Source of the DNA: CAZVWJ01 sp964631325 | Lineage (GTDB): Bacteria; T1Sed10-126 | Direction: 5' to 3' | Length of the DNA: 11,575 nt | Assembly: GCA_964631325.1 (NCBI GenBank) | Contig: CAZVWJ010000064.1 | Location: 1 to 11,575 of the forward strand | Shown: positions 1 to 6,212 of the stretch, one piece after another | Numbering within the stretch: position 1 is the first letter of the stretch | Layout of the letters: the number at the start of each line of letters is the position of its first letter | Notes under the pieces: generated by a model | Database searches by the model: none | Seen by the model: only the letters and a program-made list of their open reading frames with translations | Told to the model about the DNA's origin: nothing | Program-made: the position numbers and the translations under genes

Positions 1-65
1 TTAATCCCTTAATCACTCAATAACTTAATTACAATCCTTTTATCTCGCGTTCATCTGCGTGCCAC
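1..65. repeat. Short tandem repeats downstream of the response regulator
   Basis: Bases 1-32 read as four imperfect copies of an 8-base unit close to TTAATCAC: TTAATCCC, TTAATCAC, TCAATAAC and TTAATTAC. The array starts at the window edge, so it may be longer. Bases 43-62, read on the minus strand, hold two imperfect copies of a unit like ACGCAGATGA. Dispersed CGCAGAT-type intergenic repeats are known in several bacterial groups. No gene or clear terminator is seen here. Confidence 0.4.
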
Positions 66-94
66 CGTCAAGCTGAAGAACTTACCTGAACTAC

Positions 95-925
95 CTACAT
101 CTGTTCCTCCAGGTAATCCTGAAGGGATTTGCCGGTATTTTTCAAGCCCAGCTTATCCCGGATACTGGCCCGGTGATTTTTGACAGTGTTAGTCGACCGG
201 CCGATCAACCTGGCTATTTCTTTGCTGGAAAAACCATCCCGCACATAGTCGGCGATCTCCAGTTCCCGGTTTGTTAATTTATTAAAAGCACCGGAAGCCC
301 CGGAAAGATTTCCTTCCTGTTTTAATATTTGGTTGATTTTTTGCTTTATTGTTTCCACCCGGTCGACCTGTTTTGAATCTAGCCGGGGAAGCATCCTATT
401 TAAAACAGAAATAACATGTTTATCAAATTTCCTGTACAACTTGTCGTGGGTCTTTTGCACCCGTTTTTCCAACCGGTCGATCATTTCTTCCAACGCCTGG
501 TTCTTCTTTTCTATCTCTTGCGTCCGCTTTTCAACCCGCTGTTCAAGTTCAGTTTCATAGCGCTTCAGCTCCACGATATGGCGAATCCGAGCCAGCAGTT
601 CTTTCCGCTTGACCGGTTTTGTTACATAATCCATCCCCCCGGCCTCAAAGGCGCGATCAATTACTTCCGGATCAGTCAGCCCGGTGACAAAAAGGACCGG
701 TATTTCTTCTGTATTATGAACCTCTTCAATTACTTCAAATCCCGAGATATCCGGCAAGCTCACGTCCAGCATAATACAATCAGGAAATTGCTCGAGAGCA
801 ACTTCAATCGCCTGCTCACCGTCTCGGGCAGTAAAAACATCCAGCCCTTCCAGTTCTAATACTTCTGCGTATAAAGACCGCATTTCTTCCTCGTCTTCAA
901 CAACCAAAACGGAAGCTTCATCCAC
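95..925 (-). CDS. Response regulator, receiver + coiled coil + LuxR-type HTH
   Basis: This is a cytoplasmic two-component response regulator of about 276 residues that probably acts as a transcription factor. The N-terminal receiver domain (about residues 5-120) has the acidic pair ED in LVVEDEEE, the phospho-acceptor Asp54 in MLDVSLPD, the switch Thr81 in FVTG and the conserved Lys103 in TKP. A Glu/Lys/Arg-rich stretch (about 120-170) looks like a coiled coil and may drive dimerisation. The C-terminal 60 residues are a LuxR/FixJ-type helix-turn-helix starting at LTNRELEIADY, with recognition helix STNTVKNHRASIRDKL. The open frame allows a GTG at 931. GAGGGG at 935-940 is only 3 nt from that GTG but 9 nt from the GTG at 925, so 925 is preferred. 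It lies 3' of the histidine kinase gene on the same strand, which makes that kinase its likely partner (inferred). Target genes are unknown. Confidence 0.9.
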   Translation of the reverse strand: MDEASVLVVEDEEEMRSLYAEVLELEGLDVFTARDGEQAIEVALEQFPDCIMLDVSLPDISGFEVIEEVHNTEEIPVLFVTGLTDPEVIDRAFEAGGMDYVTKPVKRKELLARIRHIVELKRYETELEQRVEKRTQEIEKKNQALEEMIDRLEKRVQKTHDKLYRKFDKHVISVLNRMLPRLDSKQVDRVETIKQKINQILKQEGNLSGASGAFNKLTNRELEIADYVRDGFSSKEIARLIGRSTNTVKNHRASIRDKLGLKNTGKSLQDYLEEQM

Positions 926-934
926 AGCCACTCA

Positions 935-940
935 CCCCTC
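935..940 (-). promoter_or_regulatory. Ribosome binding site that favours the 925 start
   Basis: GAGGGG on the minus strand lies 9 nt before the GTG at 925 and only 3 nt before the GTG at 931. The spacing favours the shorter response regulator. Confidence 0.5.
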
Positions 941-1048
941 TGTCCAATGGGATTAGAAACATCTATTTTGAGCGCTACTCCAAAATCCGACCAGCTTGAC
1001 TTCTAACGACCGGACAACATCAGAATCAAAGTAGACTTAACGCGTATC

Positions 1049-1131
1049 CGTCATCCAAGGAGCCGTTTTAGTCCGGCAATGACAGTCTCTTCTGGTCGTC
1101 ATTCCGGGGCCCCGACCCCGGAATCCAGCTT
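1049..1131. repeat. REP-like palindromic modules between kinase and regulator
   Basis: Two modules sit side by side. The first (1049-1083) is bounded by GTCAT and CCGGCAATGAC. The second contains a perfect 9-bp stem, ATTCCGGGG (1101-1109) and CCCCGGAAT (1116-1124), with a 6-nt loop, and continues as CCAGCTT. No T tract follows on either strand, so it is not a standard intrinsic terminator, although in the kinase-regulator transcript it could act as an attenuator or RNA-stabilising hairpin. Related modules occur at 4745-4776 and inside the element at 11374-11505. Confidence 0.65.
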
Positions 1132-1143
1132 GCCTTTACGTTT

Positions 1144-2643
1144 TTATACGGTTAAATTTTCCTCTTCTACCGCTGGTAGGGTAAAGATAAAGGTTGAACC
1201 TTTACCGGGTTCAGACTCCACTTCTATTTCCCCCCCGTGCTGTTCAATAATCTTCCGGCAACTCGCCAGCCCCACCCCGGTTCCCTCAGTCTCTTCGTTG
1301 GCCTGAAACTGATAGAAAATGTTAAAAATTTTATCCTGCTGTTCTGGTGGAATTCCCATCCCATTGTCTTTGATAATAATCTCCACGCAATTTTCCTGGC
1401 CAGATGTCGAGGTAATCTCAATTACGGGATTTTCCTCACCTTGATATTTTATTGCATTGTCAATTAGGTTCTGAAATACTCGGACAAGCTGGGTCCTGTC
1501 CCCTTCAACCAGCGCCAGATCATCATAAATTATTTTCGCCCCGGATTCTTCAATCCGGGCCTGAAGATTTTCCCGGGCGACAGAAACTACCGCGGATAAA
1601 TCAACCGCGCCAAATTCTTCTTGCCGGCTGTTCAATCGGGCATAATCGACCAGCCTGTCCAGTAAATTACCAACTAACTGGGTTTTCTGATTTATTTTCT
1701 CGAGGTATTCCCGTGAACTTTTGTCTAAGTCATCTTTATTTTCCAATTCCAGGAGATCGGTATATTTAGTGATCAGGCCCAGAGGATGCTTGAGATCATG
1801 CGCGGCTTTATCGGCAAATTGTTGGAGTTGCCGGTTGGACCGCTTGAGTTTTTCCTCCTGCTTTTTGCGTTCGGTTATATCAAACCAGGTCCCAATTACT
1901 TCCTTGAAATCATCTCCGTCAGTAAGAAGCTTTTGTTCATCCCTGAGCCAGTGATATCGGCCCCGTTTATCTTTAAACCGGTATTCGGTAATAATGCTAT
2001 CGACATCCTCGTCGACAAGTAATTTTTCTTCTTTTTCAAACAGCTCTTGGCTGTCCTCAGGGTGAAGATCATTCAAAAAATTTTCAGGATCACTTTCGTA
2101 ATATTCCGGCTCGTGGCCCAACACCTCTTTGACACTGTCACTGACATAAGTCGTCTCAGGAATCTCATCGGTAACCTCATAGGTATAAATTACGGAAGGC
2201 GTATTAGATAACAGAGCATTGAGGCGATCTTTGTTTTTCCGCAGTTCGCGCTCCCTCTGTTTACGCTCGGTGATGTCCCGAACCAGGGCCTGAAGTATCT
2301 CCCGTCCTTCAAGCTCAAAGCGACTGAGCTTAACTTCGGAGGGGAACGTTTCACCGTCCTCACGCTGATGGATCCACTCGAAAAAATCCTCGCCATTCTC
2401 ATGAGCATATTTAATATGTTTCCGGGCGGCCTTTTTAGAATCAGTCCCGTCGGACTGAGTGGGCGGGGAAAGTTCCCAGGGAGAAAACTGTTTAAATTTG
2501 TCCTTCGATTCAACGGCAAACAACCGGAGAGTGGCTTCGTTGCAGTCAATATATCCATCAGGACCTATTAGCATTATAGCGTCCCGGGAGGATTCAAATA
2601 TCTGCCGGAATCTCGGCGCTTCTTCAGTTTTTTCTGATTTCAT
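1144..2643 (-). CDS. Soluble PAS-PAS sensor histidine kinase
   Basis: This is a two-component sensor kinase of 499 residues with no signal peptide or membrane segment, so it should sense a cytoplasmic cue. The first PAS domain (about 12-127) starts with a typical FRQIFESSRDAIMLI and ends in VRDITERK. The second PAS domain (about 143-260) has the HPEDS and WLRDEQ patterns and ends in WFDITERK. The dimerisation/phospho-acceptor region has His282 in AAHDLKHPL. The ATPase domain shows the N box FQNLIDNAIKY (about 390-400), the G1 box DNGMGIP (426), an F box FNIFYQF and the G2 box GTGVGL (454). All catalytic boxes are intact. A TTG start at 2649 is possible, but GGAGG at 2651-2655 is 7 nt from the ATG at 2643, which decides the start. 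The signal is not evident; no haem- or flavin-binding signature was recognised in the PAS domains. The response regulator downstream is the likely phospho-transfer partner. Confidence 0.93.
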   Translation of the reverse strand: MKSEKTEEAPRFRQIFESSRDAIMLIGPDGYIDCNEATLRLFAVESKDKFKQFSPWELSPPTQSDGTDSKKAARKHIKYAHENGEDFFEWIHQREDGETFPSEVKLSRFELEGREILQALVRDITERKQRERELRKNKDRLNALLSNTPSVIYTYEVTDEIPETTYVSDSVKEVLGHEPEYYESDPENFLNDLHPEDSQELFEKEEKLLVDEDVDSIITEYRFKDKRGRYHWLRDEQKLLTDGDDFKEVIGTWFDITERKKQEEKLKRSNRQLQQFADKAAHDLKHPLGLITKYTDLLELENKDDLDKSSREYLEKINQKTQLVGNLLDRLVDYARLNSRQEEFGAVDLSAVVSVARENLQARIEESGAKIIYDDLALVEGDRTQLVRVFQNLIDNAIKYQGEENPVIEITSTSGQENCVEIIIKDNGMGIPPEQQDKIFNIFYQFQANEETEGTGVGLASCRKIIEQHGGEIEVESEPGKGSTFIFTLPAVEEENLTV

Positions 2644-2650
2644 CGTCAAA

Positions 2651-2655
2651 CCTCC
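2651..2655 (-). promoter_or_regulatory. Ribosome binding site of the histidine kinase
   Basis: A perfect GGAGG lies 7 nt before the ATG at 2643 and 1 nt before the alternative TTG at 2649. It fixes the start at 2643. Confidence 0.75.
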
Positions 2656-2678
2656 ACTGCCGATAGTCTCAACAACCC

Positions 2679-2706
2679 GTTATAATAACTTGAATTATCC
2701 GTCCAA
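2679..2706 (-). promoter_or_regulatory. Candidate promoter of the histidine kinase
   Basis: On the minus strand, TTGGAC (2706-2701) is followed after 16 nt by TATAAC (2684-2679), about 36 nt before the ATG. This is a fair sigma-70 type match. The -35 hexamer and spacer overlap the 2691-2711 repeat that recurs at 11555-11575. Confidence 0.4.
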
Positions 2707-2711
2707 AGGAC
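2691..2711. repeat. Dispersed 21-bp repeat upstream of the histidine kinase
   Basis: Matches 11555-11575 in 20 of 21 positions; the one difference is in the loop of the GTCC-nnA-GGAC stem. Only the 3' arm of the larger hairpin at 11528-11564 is present here. The repeat overlaps the candidate kinase promoter. Confidence 0.6.
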
Positions 2712-2934
2712 AGCCTTCAATCGAGGCACCGTATTTAGTGTCTAGCGCTGGCAAAGGGCTCTCAACGCAATTTTAGCGGTGAAGCTTCACAATAAAACTA
2801 CTCGATTGTAGGCTGGGTTAACCCAGCACTCAAGTAGAACAAATATATTACTTAAAAACAGCCTGTAATTTTTCGGGCCAATATTACAACTTGATTTATT
2901 CACTCATACAGCCTTGAGTGCTGTATCGTCGATA

Positions 2935-2974
2935 CACAATAAGCACGAAATTCTAAAATTTCGAGCTTATTGTG
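2935..2974. repeat. 40-nt near-perfect palindrome
   Basis: CACAATAAGC (2935-2944) pairs with GCTTATTGTG (2965-2974), and CGAAATT (2946-2952) pairs with AATTTCG (2957-2963). There is one A-A mismatch between the two stem segments and a 4-nt loop CTAA. No T run follows on either strand. Confidence 0.7.
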
Positions 2975-3171
2975 GGTTAAATTTCTACTTTTCAGAATAT
3001 ATTTTACCATACACAGATTTTTTGTCTGTGTTCCCGGGGGGGTTTCAGAAAACTATACTGGCTGTTAATTTTCTCCCGGGTCGGCAAAAAAGTAGAGAAA
3101 TGAGGCGTCTAAGGTCGAAAGCTAAAATCGCTCAATACCCGCAGGTAAATAGCAAATTTGCCGGCGGTTAA

Positions 3172-4140
3172 TTAACGTTCCGGAGAAACTGAAGGAAAAT
3201 TCGGGTAAGTTCTAATCCGGTAATTACTGGCAGAATTATTTGGCGAAAACATAACTTCGATCAGGCCATCACGACCGGTGTGAAAGTAGTCTATTTTATA
3301 TGCGCGCAGTCGGTCAAACAGCCCGGGCTCCGGATAGCCCCAGGGATCATTTTCCCGGCGGGGGGCCGGAATTAATACCGCGCTCGGCTGGACCGCTTTC
3401 AACAATTTCTCGGATAATCCCTTACTGTCCCCGTGGTGAGGGGCTTTGACTATTTCGGCCCGGGGGGGCACTAACCCGTTCCTGACCAGCTCCGTTTCCG
3501 CTGGCCCAATCACATCTCCCAGGAAAAGTAAATTCGTGGAATTCACTGAAATCCAGAAGGCGGTAGAATTTTTGTTCAAATTACCCCGAGAACCGGACGG
3601 GGGATTGATAATCCGGGCCGGCAGTCCGGGCAGTATTTCCGAAGTGTCACCACGATAAAAATCTCGGACAGTTACTTCAGCTCCGCTCAATTTTTGACTG
3701 AGCCGCTGGTTAAGACGGGTGCGATGACCGAGTTCGGGCTTCCAGACTTCGCGAATGTTAAATTTGTCCAATAATTCCAGGGCCCCGCCAATATGATCCC
3801 AGTGGGGATGAGTTAAAATCAAGGTGTGTATAGTATCGGCCTCAAGCCGGTGAAGGAAAGTCAAAAGAACTCCGACAGTTTCCGTGGCACCGGCATCAAC
3901 AACCGCCACCCGCTGTCGGGAATCAACGAGAACGTGAGCATCTCCGTGACCAACCGGAAGAGTATACCAGCGATAAACCGGAGCGTTGTAAGCCGGCGTT
4001 TCTACAGTTAGATCTCGGCGGGACGGAGCGACCGAAATACTATCGGCGGGGGATTGAGCAAAAATCGCCGGAACACAAATACTGCCGCCGCAAAAGAAAA
4101 AGAGCAATAAAAAGATAGTCCAGCGCCGAGAGTAATTCAT
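3172..4140 (-). CDS. Exported ComEC-like metallo-beta-lactamase-fold hydrolase
   Basis: This is a 322-residue hydrolase of the metallo-beta-lactamase fold, close in layout to the C-terminal domain of the competence protein ComEC. The N-terminus has two Arg, a hydrophobic core (about 8-28) and a likely signal peptidase site after AIFA28, so the enzyme probably acts outside the cytoplasmic membrane. The ComEC-type opening is VGHGDAHVLVD (63-73). Metal ligands are in THPHWDHIGG (His111, His113, Asp115, His116), in FLGD (Asp209) and in VKAPHHGDSKG (His235/236). The tail HTGRDGLIEVMF matches the family's end. There is no ComEC channel domain, so it is a stand-alone enzyme; substrates of such proteins are mostly unknown, with nucleic acid or phosphodiester substrates suspected for ComEC. 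The ATG follows the VanZ stop by 9 nt, with AAGAGG directly against it. That spacing is poor, so translation is probably coupled to VanZ. Confidence 0.85.
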   Translation of the reverse strand: MNYSRRWTIFLLLFFFCGGSICVPAIFAQSPADSISVAPSRRDLTVETPAYNAPVYRWYTLPVGHGDAHVLVDSRQRVAVVDAGATETVGVLLTFLHRLEADTIHTLILTHPHWDHIGGALELLDKFNIREVWKPELGHRTRLNQRLSQKLSGAEVTVRDFYRGDTSEILPGLPARIINPPSGSRGNLNKNSTAFWISVNSTNLLFLGDVIGPAETELVRNGLVPPRAEIVKAPHHGDSKGLSEKLLKAVQPSAVLIPAPRRENDPWGYPEPGLFDRLRAYKIDYFHTGRDGLIEVMFSPNNSASNYRIRTYPNFPSVSPER

Positions 4141-4149
4141 CCTCTTAAG

Positions 4150-4698
4150 TCATTTCTCATCTTCGAGAATTCGAGCTGATAAGTGAGGAAGCCCGGCGGC
4201 AAGTAAAAGCGCGCCGAGCAAACCACCGATCCCGTTAAAAGCCACGTCACGAAGGTCATAAACCCGGCTTGGCAGAAAATACTGGATTGTCTCGTCGCCC
4301 CAGCCGGCCAGTGTGACCAACAAAGTAGCCAGCAACAGGGAAAAAAACGGGATAAAATCACGGCGAAAAATAAGATAAGCAACGATTCCCAATAGGCCGT
4401 ATTCAATGAAGTGGATCCGCTCGGCGGGCCATTTCATATGATAAATTTCATATCCCACGTAAAGTAAAATTCCGGCTATTACCGTATAATTACTCAGGTC
4501 CAGGTGCTTTCGCTCACTCCAGATCAAGGCCAGCAAAACCAGGGAACCAACGATATTTATCCCGTAAGTGAGCGGATCTATAATTCCGTAATCCTTGGCA
4601 AAATTTACTGCATCCCGCATCACTGGCAGAGTTGCGTAAATCAAGAGAAGATAGATTACAAATACACTCCACAATACCTTTCGACTCAAGAATATCAC
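4150..4698 (-). CDS. VanZ-family membrane protein
   Basis: This is an integral membrane protein of about 182 residues with four to five hydrophobic segments. It is recognised as VanZ-like from IHFIEYGLLGIVAYLI in the middle and DETIQYFLPSRVYDLRDVAFNGIGGLLGALL near the end, the usual positions of the family's conserved Glu/Asp and Arg-Asp residues. VanZ gives low-level teicoplanin resistance in enterococci, but most chromosomal family members have no proven role, and no van genes are present here. The frame opens with a GTG at 4698, but GGGGAG overlaps that codon; it is 8 nt before a TTG at 4689, which may be the true start (179 residues). It is the first gene of a two-gene operon with the exported hydrolase 9 nt downstream, so a shared envelope role is possible but inferred only from position. 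Confidence 0.82.
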   Translation of the reverse strand: MIFLSRKVLWSVFVIYLLLIYATLPVMRDAVNFAKDYGIIDPLTYGINIVGSLVLLALIWSERKHLDLSNYTVIAGILLYVGYEIYHMKWPAERIHFIEYGLLGIVAYLIFRRDFIPFFSLLLATLLVTLAGWGDETIQYFLPSRVYDLRDVAFNGIGGLLGALLLAAGLPHLSARILEDEK

Positions 4699-4715
4699 TC
4701 CCCATAATTAATCGG

Positions 4716-4737
4716 ATTATATCCAGGTTCAGAACCT
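4716..4737 (-). promoter_or_regulatory. Candidate -10 and operator-like palindrome of the vanZ operon
   Basis: On the minus strand a perfect TATAAT occupies 4721-4716, 18 nt before the GTG at 4698. Just upstream, at 4725-4737, is a perfect inverted repeat AGGTTC-A-GAACCT. It would cover the promoter spacer, as an operator does. No good -35 hexamer was found, so an activator may be needed. Confidence 0.35.
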
Positions 4738-4744
4738 CAAACAT

Positions 4745-4776
4745 CATCCCGAAGCTTCAACCCCGGAATCCAGCTT
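4745..4776. repeat. Decayed copy of the REP-like module
   Basis: CCCCGGAATCCAGCTT at 4761-4776 is identical over 16 bases to 1116-1131. The left arm (CATCCCGAAGCTTC) has diverged, so the GC-rich stem no longer forms. It lies in the divergent intergenic region between the VanZ and co-polymerase genes. Confidence 0.55.
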
Positions 4777-4820
4777 AATTTTTAACGGTGGTCAACGTCA
4801 ACTCCAATTAAAATACTTTT

Positions 4821-4848
4821 TTGTCTTCAAGAGTTTTAATGTTAGAAT
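4821..4848 (+). promoter_or_regulatory. Candidate promoter of the plus-strand gene cluster
   Basis: TTGTCT (4821-4826) is followed after 16 nt by TAGAAT (4843-4848) in an AT-rich stretch, about 65 nt before the start of the co-polymerase gene. It is the best sigma-70 type match in the divergent region for the plus strand. Confidence 0.35.
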
Positions 4849-4913
4849 TATTTGAGGATAGCAAAGTTATGATATTAATCAATTAAATATATCTACAGAG
4901 AGGCTGAGTGATT

Positions 4914-6167
4914 ATGAGCGAAGAAGACGTTGATCCCTGGGAAGAAGAGATTGACCTGCGGGAAGTGGCGCGGGGGATTCTGAATAAATGGTATGTATGG
5001 ATCGGAATTCCCTTCCTGATTACCTTAGTCAGCGGAATCTATTTTTTCTTACCTACAGCCGATACATATCTCCTGGAAGGTACATTAGTGGTTAATTATG
5101 ATCAACCCGAACTTCAGAAATTAAACGTAAACCTTCCTCCCCGGGGAGTCGTCTACAATCACCTGCGCGATGCAAGCTTGCTCCGGCCCTATATTAAAAA
5201 GGAATTTAGTTTTGAAACCGAGGAGGAACTTAACAAAACGGTAAACAGCCTGCTCGCCAGTATTAAGTTCAAAACACCACCGGCGGAGGAAAAAACAACA
5301 AGTGATCAGCCGATATACCTGCGGTTTAAAACCAGCCAGCCTGATACCTATGCCCCCGCTCTCCAGTATCTTTTAGCGGAGTTTAAAAAACAGGAAGAAC
5401 AAAACTTAAAGCAACTCCTGGCCGAAAGAAAAAAAGCTCTTAAACGACGTGAAACTTTCCTTCAGCAGGAATGGACCACCTGGGAAAGTAAGTGGAATAA
5501 ATTAACCGGTGACACCTTTCCCCCCCTGCTGGAATCCCGTCTTCAGGCTGAAAAAAAGGATTACGAAGATGCGACCGCAAAACTAAGTGAAATCCGCAGT
5601 CAATACAACACCGCCCGGGCCAGCCTCAAGAAAATCAAATCTCTTCTAAAAAATGAACCCCCCCACTTTGGCTACAGACTCTCCCCGTATTATGCCCTGA
5701 CTCTGCAAGATAATACTACCGGCGCATCAGAAAAAATCCAGAAACAGTTAAAAGAGGCCCCCTCAGAAATACTCAATAAAGCTTACCTTGAATTACGTCA
5801 GCGGCGGGTTACCCTGGCCGAGAAAGTAAATTCCCTGGCCAGTACCTTAGATCAACTTGAAGAACAAAAAAGTCAAACTGGGGATCTGCTGAAGTTGAGC
5901 CGAAAATTACCAGCATTAAAAAAGAAGGAAACTACTCTGCGCAACCAGCGCAAGCTCCTCCAGAAACACATCAGTTCAGTTGAGAACAACCTGGCCCGGG
6001 CCAATTATCTTCTCACTCAACTGCCTGATTTCCTGGAAATTTATCCACCCGAGCCCCCGGGCAAATTACTTGCCAACGATCAAAACAAGGCAAGAAATAC
6101 CCTGCTTGCAGGAGCCGTCTCCTTTCTTCTGCTCTTTTTTGGAACTGCTTTCTGGGAAATTATTTAA
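4914..6167 (+). CDS. Wzz-like polysaccharide co-polymerase / chain-length determinant
   Basis: This is an inner-membrane protein of 417 residues with the two-helix plan of Wzz/polysaccharide co-polymerases. A short cytoplasmic head contains the family motif EIDLREVARGILNKWYVWI. TM1 follows (about 27-47), then a large extracytoplasmic part with Lys/Glu-rich coiled coils (about 150-240 and 290-360), a proline-rich YPPEPPGK just before TM2, and TM2 (about 395-417) at the C-terminus. There is no Walker motif or tyrosine-rich tail, so it is not the kinase-fused type. Such proteins set the chain length of O-antigen, capsule or exopolysaccharide. No glycosyltransferase, flippase, polymerase or kinase gene is near, so the polymer is unknown. 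A GTG at 4908 opens the frame, but GAGAGG (4898-4903) is better spaced (10 nt) to the ATG at 4914. It is the first gene of the plus-strand cluster; the isomerase begins 45 nt downstream. Confidence 0.75.
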   Translation: MSEEDVDPWEEEIDLREVARGILNKWYVWIGIPFLITLVSGIYFFLPTADTYLLEGTLVVNYDQPELQKLNVNLPPRGVVYNHLRDASLLRPYIKKEFSFETEEELNKTVNSLLASIKFKTPPAEEKTTSDQPIYLRFKTSQPDTYAPALQYLLAEFKKQEEQNLKQLLAERKKALKRRETFLQQEWTTWESKWNKLTGDTFPPLLESRLQAEKKDYEDATAKLSEIRSQYNTARASLKKIKSLLKNEPPHFGYRLSPYYALTLQDNTTGASEKIQKQLKEAPSEILNKAYLELRQRRVTLAEKVNSLASTLDQLEEQKSQTGDLLKLSRKLPALKKKETTLRNQRKLLQKHISSVENNLARANYLLTQLPDFLEIYPPEPPGKLLANDQNKARNTLLAGAVSFLLLFFGTAFWEII

Positions 6168-6212
6168 TTTGCCTGTCAAAATCAGCTTAAACGTTAGTGG
6201 GGGCTGATCGTG

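Larger units (their letters stand above)
2650..3171. other. 522-bp non-coding stretch rich in inverted repeats
   Basis: No convincing gene lies here. It holds the kinase promoter region and many palindromes: GTCC/GGAC (2701-2711); a 15-bp inverted repeat with one mismatch (2711-2725 with 2801-2815); the perfect palindrome GTGAAGCTTCAC (2779-2790); the perfect palindrome GCTGGGTTAACCCAGC (2812-2827); an 11-bp inverted repeat CAGCACTCAAG (2824-2834 with 2913-2923); TACAGC/GCTGTA (2907-2925); a 40-nt near-perfect palindrome (2935-2974); and ACACAGA/TCTGTGT (3011-3031). None is followed by a T tract that would make a standard terminator for the hydrolase gene ending at 3172. No terminal repeats with target duplication were found around the whole block. 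Confidence 0.6.

Noticed and set aside
1..32. CRISPR-like array
   Set aside because: Units are 8 bases, imperfect and without spacers; no cas genes are present.
416..859. 147-codon plus-strand frame opposite the response regulator
   Set aside because: It lies wholly antisense to a gene with clear receiver and coiled-coil domains; the predicted protein has no family features.
1101..1124. Rho-independent terminator after the histidine kinase
   Set aside because: The stem is strong and GC-rich but no T run follows on the minus strand. Kept as a repeat module with possible attenuator action.
2812..2827. Integron attC site at the GGGTTAACCC junction
   Set aside because: The flanking bases do not fit the RYYYAAC/GTTRRRY core-site rule, and no integrase or cassette genes are seen.
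2914..3171. 85-codon plus-strand open frame in the palindrome-rich region
   Set aside because: It runs through several hairpins, has no recognisable domain or good ribosome site, and ends against the hydrolase stop codon. It looks like chance open sequence.
6181..6208. ATCAGC/GCTGAT hairpin around the isomerase ribosome site
   Set aside because: Only a 6-bp stem with a long loop. It could hide the GGGGG site, but such short pairings are common by chance.
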